Both the position numbers and the translations under genes were made by a program. Shown one piece after another: positions 1 through 6,868 of a DNA stretch of 31,332 nucleotides. Under the pieces are notes generated by a model. The model was not told the DNA's origin. It worked only from the letters and a program-made list of their open reading frames with translations, and did no database searches. Source of the DNA: a virus; the IMG/VR virus record IMGVR_UViG_3300017735_000057, positions 1-31,332 of that record; one strand, written 5' to 3'. The number at the start of each line of letters is the position of its first letter. Position 1 is the stretch's first letter.

Positions 1-63
1 GAAAAAGAAGAAGAAAAACTTGCAGTCGCAGTAGATGAGCAAAGTGGCGATTTGCCATTTTAG
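1..63 (+). CDS. C-terminal end of an SSB-like single-stranded DNA-binding protein (5' truncated)
   Basis: Reading from base 1, the last 20 codons form a Glu/Lys-rich stretch ending in DEQSGDLPF before TAG. An acidic linker ending in DLPF is the hallmark C-terminal tip of bacterial and phage SSBs, which docks partner replication and repair proteins. The OB-fold part is outside the window. The window's last gene begins like the N-terminus of such a protein, so both fragments are probably one gene cut by the window edge. A rho-independent terminator follows directly. The tail assignment is seen; identity as SSB is inferred from this short tail alone. Confidence 0.65.
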   Translation, partial: EKEEEKLAVAVDEQSGDLPF

Positions 64-70
64 ATTTATA

Positions 71-103
71 AAAGGGTGTTATTAATTTAATACCCTTTTT
101 TTT
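71..103 (+). terminator. Rho-independent terminator after the SSB-like gene
   Basis: AAAGGGT (71-77) can pair with ACCCTTT (92-98) around an AT-rich loop, and eight T residues follow (96-103). It lies 8 bases after the TAG of the SSB-like gene and before the next ATG at 127, so it closes the preceding unit. Confidence 0.8.
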
Positions 104-126
104 ATTATATTGTAAAAAAAAAATTA

Positions 127-966
127 ATGACAGAACAAAAACAAACAGAACAAAATATGCTTATGGAGTTTATTCATGATGACTGCATAGTTGATATTGA
201 CAAAAAAATTGATTACCCACCTGTAGCATTAAGTTATGGAGAAAAACTAATTAAAACAAAAGAAAAAGATATTTTAGTGCCAATAGCATTAGGAACTTAT
301 GGCAATTTAAGTGTGATAACAGCACCACCAAAAACAATGAAAACATTTTTTGTATCTTTATTAGCATCAGCCTTTTTAAGTAATACCAATATATACGTTG
401 GAGAAATTAAAGGACACAGGGGAAATGGTAATTTACTTCATATAGATACAGAGCAAGGGGTGTGGCATTGCAGCAAGGTATTTAAAAGACCATTAGATAT
501 GGACAATAATATACCAAAAGATAAGTACCACCATTTTGCATTACGGACAGTAGGTTTTAAAGATAGATTAAATTTTATTGAGTGGTTTTTAAAAAACAAA
601 ATAGAAAAAAATGCTTTGGTAATAATTGACGGAGTTGCTGATTTATGTGCAGATGTAAACAATATAGAGCAAAGCAATGAATTAGTCGCTGCATTGATGA
701 GAATAAGCACCCAGTATAATTGCCATATAATAAACGTTATACACCAAAATTACGGATCTGCAAAATTAGGGACAGGACATTTAGGAAGTGCATTAGAGAA
801 AAAAGCAGAAACAGTTATAGCATTAGAAGCAAATACAGTAAACAAAGATTGGGTAACAGTAAAGTGTGGAAGAAGTCGAGGATATTGCTTTGAAACATTT
901 AGTTTTGAAGTTAACAATTTTGGATTGCCACAAGTTGTAAAAAACATTTTTGATCCTTTAGCTTAA
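127..966 (+). CDS. RecA/RepA-type AAA ATPase (putative replicative helicase or recombinase)
   Basis: A 279-residue P-loop NTPase of the RecA fold, resembling RepA/DnaB-like hexameric helicases found in Bacteroidetes phages and mobile elements. Visible parts: a Walker A-like loop APPKTMKT (66-73), an acidic DTEQ (107-110), a Walker B strand ALVIIDGVADL (163-173), a sensor-like strand NVIHQN (203-208) and a GHLGSALEKKAE segment (217-228) typical of the family. It probably unwinds or remodels DNA at the phage replication fork, next to the SSB-like gene. The Walker A loop is unusual because Met replaces the Gly before the catalytic Lys. The stop overlaps the next start (TAATG), indicating translational coupling. 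Helicase versus recombinase cannot be settled by eye. Confidence 0.8.
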   Translation: MTEQKQTEQNMLMEFIHDDCIVDIDKKIDYPPVALSYGEKLIKTKEKDILVPIALGTYGNLSVITAPPKTMKTFFVSLLASAFLSNTNIYVGEIKGHRGNGNLLHIDTEQGVWHCSKVFKRPLDMDNNIPKDKYHHFALRTVGFKDRLNFIEWFLKNKIEKNALVIIDGVADLCADVNNIEQSNELVAALMRISTQYNCHIINVIHQNYGSAKLGTGHLGSALEKKAETVIALEANTVNKDWVTVKCGRSRGYCFETFSFEVNNFGLPQVVKNIFDPLA

Positions 967-1445
967 TGAAAGATAAAACATTGATATTAATTGCAAAAAA
1001 GCATAAAAATTGGGTTGAAATTGTGCAAACTTTTGGGTGTAATAAAGAAACAGCAGAGGACATTGTACAAGAAATGTATATAAAAATACATCATAAATTA
1101 ACAAAAGGGTTGGACATCATGTATAAAGATGACATAAACTATTATTACATTTTTAAAACATTACGATCTTTATTTTATGATTTGAAACGTAAAGGTAAAA
1201 ATATAAAAATCATTAATATTGATGACATTAGTTTTGATCCTGGAAATACTGACGTAAATTATGCTAAAGCATATAATAAGATACAAAAAGAATTAGATAA
1301 ACTATTTTGGTACGATAAAAAAGTTTTTGAATTAATTAATGCAGGGCAAAGTATTGCAGAGTTAAGCAGAAAATCTTATATACAATATTACTCTTTATAT
1401 AATACATATACTAAAGTTAAAAACAAACTAAAAAAATTTTTATGA
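966..1445 (+). CDS. Sigma-70-like (ECF-type) factor
   Basis: 159 residues laid out like a small sigma factor. Residues 30-41 (AEDIVQEMYIKI) match the region 2 helix that binds RNA polymerase. TLRSLFYDLKRK (65-76) fits the end of region 2. The C-terminus (about 129-157, SIAELSRKSY then a basic helix) fits a degenerate region 4 helix-turn-helix. Such proteins are common in flavobacterial phages and presumably redirect host RNA polymerase. It is coupled to the upstream ATPase by TAATG and to the next gene by ATGA. Region 4 is weak, so promoter recognition is uncertain; it may act only as a polymerase-binding regulator. See the repeated ACGTTATAT elements for a possible target. Confidence 0.65.
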   Translation: MKDKTLILIAKKHKNWVEIVQTFGCNKETAEDIVQEMYIKIHHKLTKGLDIMYKDDINYYYIFKTLRSLFYDLKRKGKNIKIINIDDISFDPGNTDVNYAKAYNKIQKELDKLFWYDKKVFELINAGQSIAELSRKSYIQYYSLYNTYTKVKNKLKKFL

Positions 1446-1786
1446 TCCACAATAACGATTTTAAATACGACTTAAAATTTGGACAAGTTAAGGAAGAAGA
1501 ACTTGCAAATATATTTAGCAATAAAACTGTTGAGGTCAAGAGGTGTACAGGTGCAATTTATAATGTATTTGTAGAATATGAGTGCAGGGGCAAAAAATCT
1601 GGAATTAGTACATCACAAGCTGATTATTATTGTTTTGCTTTTAAAAACACTTTTGCATTAATTGAAACACAGGCTTTAAAAATTAAGTGCAGAAAGTATA
1701 TTAATACAGACAAGGACACAGTTGGTGGAGATCGAAACAAGCCAAACACAAAAGGAATACTTTTACCAATAAAAGAAATATTATGA
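1442..1786 (+). CDS. PD-(D/E)XK-type nuclease candidate
   Basis: 114 residues with the order of a PD-(D/E)XK nuclease: an N-terminal helix with Glu residues (18-20), a strand VEVKR (30-34) giving the E-x-K pair, a following strand NVFVEYECRG (41-50), and GISTSQADYY (54-63). Proteins with this FVEYE...SGIS pattern occur near recombination genes in Bacteroidetes phages. A role in resolving or trimming replication or recombination intermediates is inferred. It starts within the ATGA overlap of the sigma-like gene. No upstream PD motif could be placed with certainty, so the catalytic assignment is provisional. Confidence 0.55.
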   Translation: MIHNNDFKYDLKFGQVKEEELANIFSNKTVEVKRCTGAIYNVFVEYECRGKKSGISTSQADYYCFAFKNTFALIETQALKIKCRKYINTDKDTVGGDRNKPNTKGILLPIKEIL

Positions 1787-1929
1787 AGTTAGGAAACATA
1801 ATTTATTATATTACAAAGTTCACAGGCATAAAATATTTTGTTGAGTCCTGGCATAAATACAAAGGCACAAAATGCAAATGTAATGATCGCAGAAAAAAAT
1901 TAAACAATATAAAAATAGACAGGTGGTAA
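1783..1929 (+). CDS. Small conserved phage protein with CKC motif (48 aa)
   Basis: A 48-residue frame starting at an ATGA overlap with the previous stop. It begins MKLGNIIYYITKFTGIKYFV and ends with a basic CKCNDRRKKLN segment. I recognise this pattern (hydrophobic N-terminus, Cys-x-Cys-x-x-Arg-Arg, short basic tail) from small uncharacterised proteins of flavobacterial phages. The Cys pair could bind metal, but no function is known to me. The coupled overlaps on both sides (the next gene's GTG lies inside its 3' end) support that it is translated. Confidence 0.6.
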   Translation: MKLGNIIYYITKFTGIKYFVESWHKYKGTKCKCNDRRKKLNNIKIDRW

Positions 1930-2135
1930 AATTTAAAAAACAAGACTATGCAAAGTGGGAAACATTTAGATTGGGTACAAAGCAACACATTACTAATGAC
2001 GAGTTTGAGTTGGTATGCAAGTTACACGCAGAATATTACAAGCACAGTTATTATAAGCCTTGTACCTGCAACCCAAAAACAATAAAACAGTGGATCAAAG
2101 ATCTAAACATTATCTGGAATAATGGAAGAAACTAA
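1923..2135 (+). CDS. Small conserved phage protein with CTC motif (70 aa)
   Basis: 70 residues starting at GTG (1923), overlapping the upstream stop by 7 bases; no in-frame ATG exists nearby, so GTG is the best start. The core, roughly HAEYYKHSYYKPCTCNPKT (residues 35-53), matches a family of short proteins I recall from Bacteroidetes phages, with a Cys-x-Cys-x-Pro followed by an amphipathic helix. The function is unknown. It sits between two nuclease candidates in a coupled string of genes, and its 3' end overlaps the next start by 14 bases. Confidence 0.65.
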   Translation: MVKFKKQDYAKWETFRLGTKQHITNDEFELVCKLHAEYYKHSYYKPCTCNPKTIKQWIKDLNIIWNNGRN

Positions 2136-2535
2136 AGTACATCAACTTGAAAAAGCAACTATTGAATTATTAAATTTTGACGGTTGGCAATTAGAATGGA
2201 CAGGCAAAGGAAGTGAAAGATATGATGCAAAAGGAAAAACACCTAAAGGTGTTGACTGCGTTATAGAAATGAAATTCAGAAATAAATACTATGAAACTAA
2301 AATGCTTGAAAAAGACAGGTACGATGCTTTAATGAATTTAGATCCTAAAATTGTAAAAATTTATTTTGTGAATGATACAAAAGGAAATTTCATGTATTAT
2401 TTAAATACATTAGATATGCCTAAAATAGAAAAAAAATATTGCCCAGACAGTACAATGTGGGCAAAAAAAAGAGTAAAAAAAAACGTATATCTACTTAAAG
2501 AAAGCGATGCAGTTAGAATTAATCTAAACAAATAG
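2122..2535 (+). CDS. Second PD-(D/E)XK-like nuclease candidate
   Basis: 137 residues. A helix with Glu10 is followed by the strand VDCVIEMKFR, where D45, E49 and K51 fit the D-Xn-E-x-K active site of the PD-(D/E)XK superfamily (Holliday resolvase and restriction-type folds). A second helix, KMLEKDRYDALM, carries conserved-looking Lys/Asp/Tyr. It lies last in the operon starting at 127, just before a strong host-type promoter. A role in DNA end processing or host DNA degradation is inferred. It has no obvious sequence similarity to the other candidate at 1442. Confidence 0.55.
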   Translation: MEETKVHQLEKATIELLNFDGWQLEWTGKGSERYDAKGKTPKGVDCVIEMKFRNKYYETKMLEKDRYDALMNLDPKIVKIYFVNDTKGNFMYYLNTLDMPKIEKKYCPDSTMWAKKRVKKNVYLLKESDAVRINLNK

Positions 2536-2588
2536 TTATTAAAAATTTTGTTTATAAGTTAATTTATAGTATATTTGATTATTATTAA
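2534..2588 (+). repeat. Copy 1 of a ~50-bp promoter-bearing direct repeat
   Basis: From AGTTATTAAAAATTTTG through TATATTTGATTATTA this segment matches 8369-8423 base for base except for three substitutions over the first ~51 bases (2558 G/C, 2561 A/T, 2569 G/T). The shared block includes both promoter boxes and their 19-bp spacer, so it is a duplicated control region rather than chance AT-richness. Confidence 0.85.
2547..2577 (+). promoter_or_regulatory. Bacteroidetes-type promoter (TTTG-N19-TATATTTG)
   Basis: TTTG at 2547-2550 and TATATTTG at 2570-2577 with a 19-bp spacer match the Bacteroidetes primary-sigma consensus (-33 TTTG, -7 TAnnTTTG). Transcription would start near 2584, giving a ~20-nt A/C-rich leader before the ATG at 2604. 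It should drive the genes from 2604 to 4795. Confidence 0.85.
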
Positions 2589-2603
2589 TTTAAAACAAAA
2601 CAA

Positions 2604-2777
2604 ATGTTACACAAAAAACGATTACACAATTTAATAGATTTATTTAAAACATCTTTTGAGCATAATACTTATGTGCTTAATCAACTTGAAATTTTAGAAT
2701 TAGAAATTGAAAGAGACCTTATACAGAAAGGTTATGATACTGTTGATGAATTTTCTGAAAGATTAAACATAAAATAA
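2604..2777 (+). CDS. Small protein of unknown function, acidic helical (57 aa)
   Basis: 57 residues starting at the ATG right behind the promoter and its AAAACAAAACAA leader. It is helical and Leu/Glu-rich in the middle (NQLEILELEIERDLI, about 26-40). It is the first gene of its transcription unit, so it is probably expressed early and strongly. I do not recognise a family. Being directly promoter-proximal makes a host-takeover or anti-defence role conceivable, but nothing in the sequence shows it. Confidence 0.6.
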   Translation: MLHKKRLHNLIDLFKTSFEHNTYVLNQLEILELEIERDLIQKGYDTVDEFSERLNIK

Positions 2778-2784
2778 AAACAAA

Positions 2785-3009
2785 ATGAAATATACAAAAC
2801 AAATCAACTTAAAAGACTTTGAATTTTGGAATGCAGCAGCAGGACATAAATTTACAAACGAAGAATTAGAAATGCTTGAATATACATTTGAAGATCTCTA
2901 CTATAATACGCCACCTACTGAAACAGAAATAAACGATATGTTTTGGTTTGAGGAACAATTTTTATGCGACTCAATAGGTCTTAAATATAGTAAATACGAA
3001 AACAGATAA
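2785..3009 (+). CDS. Conserved small phage protein (74 aa)
   Basis: 74 acidic residues, starting 7 bases after the previous stop with an AAAACAAAATG leader. It contains NLKDFEFWNAAAGHKFTNEE near the N-terminus and TETEINDMFWFEEQFL (45-60), followed by DSIGLKY. A DFEFW...INDxFWFE...LG arrangement recurs in small proteins of Firmicutes and Bacteroidetes phages that I recall only as uncharacterised. The stop overlaps the next ATG (TAATG). The function is unknown. Confidence 0.7.
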   Translation: MKYTKQINLKDFEFWNAAAGHKFTNEELEMLEYTFEDLYYNTPPTETEINDMFWFEEQFLCDSIGLKYSKYENR

Positions 3010-3158
3010 TGAAAGTAAGCGATGCAGTTTGGAATGGCTTAAAAAAGCAAATAGAACACTTTACAGCGCAGGATAAGGAAATAACAGATGTTACCATTAC
3101 CTACCAAGTGAAACCCTCTAAGAACAAAAATTATTTAAAACTAACAGTAAAACAATAA
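3009..3158 (+). CDS. Small hypothetical protein (49 aa)
   Basis: A 49-residue frame beginning in a TAATG overlap with the previous gene: MKVSDAVWNGLKKQIEHFTA, then a strand-rich second half (DVTITYQVKPSK...YLKLTVKQ). It fills what would otherwise be a 150-base gap in a compact operon, with a C/A-rich leader to the next gene right after it. No family is recognised. Support is positional and from coupling. Confidence 0.55.
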   Translation: MKVSDAVWNGLKKQIEHFTAQDKEITDVTITYQVKPSKNKNYLKLTVKQ

Positions 3159-3160
3159 CA

Positions 3161-3385
3161 ATGAAAAACAAATCAACTTATATACACGAAACTCATACAT
3201 TATATGCAGAAAATGGAGAATTATATTTACTTTATGACGATGGAGATTTTGACAAACAATTAGTGTTTAATGTAGAAACTTTATATAATGATTTGCCAAG
3301 CATAATTAGGCTATGCGTTGAACAGAAAAAAGAAAGTGATAAAAATACACTTGAAAGAATTAAAAGCACATTACAAGAATTATGA
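3161..3385 (+). CDS. Hypothetical protein (74 aa)
   Basis: 74 residues, acidic, with alternating strands (HTLYAENGELYLLYDDGDF, 12-30) then a C-terminal helix rich in Glu/Lys. It has an AACAATAACAATG leader and ends in an ATGA overlap with the exonuclease gene, so the two are translated together. No family is recognised. Confidence 0.65.
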   Translation: MKNKSTYIHETHTLYAENGELYLLYDDGDFDKQLVFNVETLYNDLPSIIRLCVEQKKESDKNTLERIKSTLQEL

Positions 3386-4095
3386 TATTATTAGTAGATG
3401 CTGACAGTTTAATATTTGCTTCATGTTATAAAAAAAGAGAACAACCAGAAGATGAAAAATACTATACAGATATACAAGATGCAAGACATAAGTTTGATGA
3501 GCAGTACATGAAAATTGTTAATGATTTAGAAGAAAAATACCCTATTGACAAAGTCATAACATTTAGTGGATCAAGAGGTAATTTTAGGAAATTAATTACA
3601 ACAAAATATAAAGCTAATAGAAAAAAAGCGGAACTTCCACCTTTACTAAATGAAATGCACGATTACGTCAAAAGTTATTACGAAAGCGTTGTAGGTTATG
3701 GAGTTGAAACAGATGATATGGTTGCAAGGTATTGGAAAAAATTATGCGGTACAGTAGGCAGAGACAATGTTATGATCGTATCTATTGACAAAGACTATAA
3801 ACAATTTCCTGCATTAATTTATAATTATCATTATAAGCATAAGCAAGTCCTGGATATTAAAGAAGACGAAGCTCTTTATAATTTTTACGAGCAATGTATT
3901 GTTGGCGATACTGCAGACAATGTAAATTATTTTAAAGGCAAGGGAATTAGATTTGCACAAAAATATTTTGCAGATTGCGAAACAAAATACCAATACACAA
4001 AAAAATTATATCAATTATTTAAAGAACAATATAAAGGGAAAGCAAAGCTAAAATATATAGAATGTTATAACCTTTTAAAATTACGAACAAATTAA
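3382..4095 (+). CDS. 5'-3' exonuclease, FEN/PIN-like
   Basis: 237 residues of the flap endonuclease/5'-3' exonuclease superfamily (T7 gp6-like, Pol I 5' nuclease-like). Metal-binding acids appear in the expected order: VDADSL (5-10), a substrate-binding basic YKANR (76-80), ETDDMVA (109-115), SIDKDYKQ (134-141) and GDTADN (175-180), the last leading into the helix-hairpin region. It probably removes RNA primers and flaps, processes recombination ends, or degrades host DNA. It is coupled by ATGA upstream and TAATG downstream. Confidence 0.88.
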   Translation: MILLVDADSLIFASCYKKREQPEDEKYYTDIQDARHKFDEQYMKIVNDLEEKYPIDKVITFSGSRGNFRKLITTKYKANRKKAELPPLLNEMHDYVKSYYESVVGYGVETDDMVARYWKKLCGTVGRDNVMIVSIDKDYKQFPALIYNYHYKHKQVLDIKEDEALYNFYEQCIVGDTADNVNYFKGKGIRFAQKYFADCETKYQYTKKLYQLFKEQYKGKAKLKYIECYNLLKLRTN

Positions 4096-4652
4096 TGGAA
4101 GAATTACAAAGAATTAAAAATTACGTTGATCAATGTGCAGGATATGATATAAGCACCAGGTCGAGGAAAGCAGATGCAGTATTATACAGGACTTTATATT
4201 TTAAATTAGCAACAGATAATACTTATAAAACATTAAGCGATATCGGAAACGTAGTCAACAGAGATCATGCAACAGTATTACATGCAAGAAAAAAATTATT
4301 TCAATATTTAATGAGTATACCTAACTATTCTAGACTATATGATATATACAAGATTGATTATTTAGGACAAAAAATTACAGAACAATATCAAAATATTGAG
4401 CAGTACAATAAATTAAAAGAAAAATATAATAATTTATTAGTTACAAAAATACCCAAAAATTTTGGTTTCTTATTAACTGAAAATGAATTAGCATACAGAA
4501 AGTTAGAAGAAGAAGAAAAAAAAGATTATGATAAAAGAGCAGATTTAGTTTTAAAATCTTTTGAATGGAAACGCAAAGATAATGAGCGTGAAGAAGTTTA
4601 CGAGATTATTACAGGAGATCCTGGAGTTGCAGATGCAAGGGGACATTTATAG
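4095..4652 (+). CDS. Free-standing DnaA domain IV-like DNA-binding protein
   Basis: 185 residues. The N-terminal ~70 match the DnaA C-terminal DNA-binding domain: SRKADAVLYRTLYFKLA (23-39), TLSDIGNVVNRDHATVLHA (46-64), where RDHATVLHA is the DnaA signature that reads DnaA boxes. There is no AAA+ ATPase domain. The rest is a Lys/Glu-rich helical tail. It probably binds DnaA-box-like sites, as a phage origin-binding protein or a competitor that disturbs host initiation. It overlaps the exonuclease stop (TAATG), and the next small gene starts in a TAGTG overlap. The domain call is firm; the role is inferred. Confidence 0.82.
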   Translation: MEELQRIKNYVDQCAGYDISTRSRKADAVLYRTLYFKLATDNTYKTLSDIGNVVNRDHATVLHARKKLFQYLMSIPNYSRLYDIYKIDYLGQKITEQYQNIEQYNKLKEKYNNLLVTKIPKNFGFLLTENELAYRKLEEEEKKDYDKRADLVLKSFEWKRKDNEREEVYEIITGDPGVADARGHL

Positions 4653-4795
4653 TGGATTGGCAAATTGAAATATCGTTACATTACCCACATGACAGATTTA
4701 TGTTAGGGTGGGAATGTCTGCAACCAACTGATAAGTTTAATTATAGAACAATAAATTTATTTTTATTTTTTATTACAATTACATTAGACTTTTAA
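4652..4795 (+). CDS. Small conserved flavophage-type protein (47 aa)
   Basis: 47 residues from a GTG start overlapping the previous stop (TAGTG). It begins (M)DWQIEISLHYPHDRFMLGWE, runs through a polar middle, and ends in a hydrophobic strand INLFLFFITITLDF. I recall the IEISLHYPHDRFxxGWE pattern from many tiny proteins of Flavobacteriia phages. The C-terminus is hydrophobic enough to associate with membrane, but short and followed only by Asp-Phe. The function is unknown. It is the last gene before the ACGTTATAT element. Confidence 0.7.
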   Translation: MDWQIEISLHYPHDRFMLGWECLQPTDKFNYRTINLFLFFITITLDF

Positions 4796-4811
4796 AAATT
4801 AAACATTTAAC

Positions 4812-4822
4812 ACGTTATATAT
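4812..4822 (+). promoter_or_regulatory. ACGTTATATAT element, copy 1 (upstream of ParB-like gene)
   Basis: ACGTTATATAT abuts the ATG at 4823, preceded by an AT-rich TTAAAAATTAAACATTTAAC tract. It is one of five copies, each directly before the first gene of an apparent unit (4823, 9686, 16994, 17785, 20086). It does not match the host TAnnTTTG promoter. Confidence 0.6.
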
Positions 4823-5416
4823 ATGATTAAAAAAGTAAAAATTACAGAAGTAAAAACTAATAAAGAAAACCCAAGACTTATTAAAGATAATAAATTTAAG
4901 AAGTTAAAAGCATCTTTAAAAGAGTTTCCAGAAATGCTAAAATTACGACCAATTATTGTAGATGAAAACAATATTATATTGGGAGGAAATATGCGTTACA
5001 AGGCTTGCCAAGAATTAAATTTTAAAGAAGTTTATATACTTAAAGCAAAAGATTTAACAGAGGAACAGAAAAAAGAATTTATTATAAAAGACAACGTTGG
5101 TTTTGGCGAGTGGGATTGGGATATATTAGCAAACGAGTGGGAAGTAGACAAACTCCAGGATTGGGGACTTGATGTGCCAAACATAGAAGAATTTACAGGA
5201 GTTGGAGAACAAGAGATTGAATTTAGCGAATATTTGGACGAGTCGCATAATTACGTAGTATTACTTTTTGACAGCGAAGTAGATTGGTTATCTGCTCAAA
5301 CTCATTTCAACATTAAGTCGGTACATTCAAAAAGAGCAAACGGAAAACCCTGGAGCAAAGGAATTGGACGAGTATTAAATGGTGCTGAATATTTAAAAGA
5401 TTTAAAAAATGAATAA
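4823..5416 (+). CDS. ParB/Srx-fold N-terminal domain protein
   Basis: 197 residues. Residues 1-70 form a ParB-like domain: ENPRLIKDNKFKKLKASLKE (15-34), LRPIIVDENN (41-50) and GGNMRYKACQEL (54-65), the last being the nucleotide-binding GxxRxxA box of the ParB/sulfiredoxin fold. The C-terminal part (HNYVVLLFDSEVDW... SVHSKRANGKPWSKGIGRVL) is shared with phage ParB-like proteins next to terminases. ParB folds bind or hydrolyse CTP/ATP and some act as nucleases. Here it heads a unit with two glycosyltransferases and the terminase, so a role in DNA modification or packaging is inferred. It overlaps the next gene by 8 bases. Confidence 0.8.
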   Translation: MIKKVKITEVKTNKENPRLIKDNKFKKLKASLKEFPEMLKLRPIIVDENNIILGGNMRYKACQELNFKEVYILKAKDLTEEQKKEFIIKDNVGFGEWDWDILANEWEVDKLQDWGLDVPNIEEFTGVGEQEIEFSEYLDESHNYVVLLFDSEVDWLSAQTHFNIKSVHSKRANGKPWSKGIGRVLNGAEYLKDLKNE

Positions 5417-6128
5417 CATATATATACCCTCTTATAATAGACCAGACCTTGTTAGAACTTACGAATATTTAGGTTGTGGTAAAATTATAGTTCCTAAAAG
5501 TCAAGAGAAAGAATACAAAAAAAGGTATGGAAATGCCGTACAAAGTATTGAAGATAAAAAAGACGGATCAGTAAATAAAAAAAGAAATGCTATTTTAGAT
5601 CTTATAAAAAAAGAACAAAAAGACGGTTACGGTTGGGTTATTGACGATGATTTAATTTTATTAAAAAATAAAAAAGAAAATATTAAATTATCTGGAGACG
5701 AATGTACAGAACATTTAGAACGAATGTATATTATGGCTAAAGATATGAATGCTTTTTTTTGTGGTTTTGATTATAGCGAAGATTGTATGAAATTAAAAGA
5801 CATGGCTCCATTTAGTTTAACAAAGCCAATTTTTCATTGTGTACTAATAAATATTAATGACAATATTAAATATGACGAAAGACTAATAACACAAGGAGAC
5901 TTAGACTTTTGGATAGCTAAAATGAATTATAATAGAAAAATTTTAAAAGACAATAGATTTGTAGCCATAACGCATGGAGTGGACGGTGGCAAAGATAGTA
6001 CAATTATATATAATAAAGATGATAGAAAAAAATCAGCAACATCAATAAACAATAAATATGGTTTAAAAATTGTACAAATTAATAAAAATGGCAATCAAAA
6101 ATTTAAAATACCAATAAAAGGAGTATGA
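5409..6128 (+). CDS. DxD glycosyltransferase-like protein 1 (TAGT-like)
   Basis: 239 residues of GT-A type. Motifs: IPSYNR (6-11) at the sugar-nucleotide strand, KKRNAIL (57-63), WVIDDDLIL (76-84) with the metal-binding DxD, PFSLTKP (134-140), and YDERLITQGDLDFW (155-168) in the acceptor/catalytic region. This set resembles the TET-associated glycosyltransferase (TAGT) group predicted to sugar-modify phage DNA bases; some phage members have other acceptors. It is clearly related to the next gene, which shares the end pattern (PIKGV/PIKGI). It is coupled to neighbours on both sides. Acceptor and sugar are unknown. Confidence 0.7.
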   Translation: MNNIYIPSYNRPDLVRTYEYLGCGKIIVPKSQEKEYKKRYGNAVQSIEDKKDGSVNKKRNAILDLIKKEQKDGYGWVIDDDLILLKNKKENIKLSGDECTEHLERMYIMAKDMNAFFCGFDYSEDCMKLKDMAPFSLTKPIFHCVLININDNIKYDERLITQGDLDFWIAKMNYNRKILKDNRFVAITHGVDGGKDSTIIYNKDDRKKSATSINNKYGLKIVQINKNGNQKFKIPIKGV

Positions 6129-6868
6129 AAATATTTGCACCAAGCTATAAAAGATCTAAAGGAGTAAAGACTCATAAAATATTAAAAGATATTATTTATT
6201 GCGTACATGAGTTTGAAGCAGAGGAATATATAAAATTAGGTTATAACGTAAATATTATGCCTGACAAAATTAAAGGAAATATTGCAAGAGTCCGAAATTT
6301 TATGCTTGACAATTACATAGGAGACAAAGGCATTATTGTTGACGATGATCTTGAAAACATAAAAAGGTGGAACATAAAAAATGGAAAACCAAAACAAGAA
6401 AAAATAGATAACCTTACAGAATGGATTGAACAAGGCTTCAATATGTGTGAAGAAGTAGGAGCAAAACTTTGGGGTGTGAACATTCTGGGAGACAAAGGAA
6501 GTTACAGAGAATACTCGCCATTTAGTTTAACAAATACAGTATCAGCGTCATTTATGGGTTTTTTAAATAACAAATTAAGGTTTGACGAAAGACTACCCTT
6601 AAAAGATGACTACGATTATTGTTTGCAGAATTTAAATGAATATAGAAAAATATTAAGAATAAACTATGCTTGTTTAGTTAAAAAAGATCATGGAAATTTA
6701 GGGGGTTGTGCTGATTATAGAACTATGAGCAGAGAAAAAGATCAAATTAAATTAATGCAAAAAAAGTGGGGAACAAAAATTGTAAAGATAGATACAACAC
6801 AAAGAGGAAAAAGAAAAAAGAATTTTGACTTAAACCCAATAATAAAAGCACCAATAAAAGGAATATAA
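6125..6868 (+). CDS. DxD glycosyltransferase-like protein 2 (TAGT-like paralogue)
   Basis: 247 residues, a paralogue of the preceding protein with a better-preserved TAGT-like core: FAPSYKRSKG (4-13), ARVRNFMLD (54-62), IIVDDDLENI (70-79), SPFSLTN (131-137), FDERLPLKDDYDYCL (153-167) and DHGNLGG (188-194). The DDYD plus His-Gly pattern is typical of the active-site half. It starts in an ATGA overlap, and the terminase small subunit follows with no gap. The two enzymes may add sugars sequentially to a modified base, or to a virion protein. No base hydroxymethylase is visible in the window. Confidence 0.72.
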   Translation: MKIFAPSYKRSKGVKTHKILKDIIYCVHEFEAEEYIKLGYNVNIMPDKIKGNIARVRNFMLDNYIGDKGIIVDDDLENIKRWNIKNGKPKQEKIDNLTEWIEQGFNMCEEVGAKLWGVNILGDKGSYREYSPFSLTNTVSASFMGFLNNKLRFDERLPLKDDYDYCLQNLNEYRKILRINYACLVKKDHGNLGGCADYRTMSREKDQIKLMQKKWGTKIVKIDTTQRGKRKKNFDLNPIIKAPIKGI

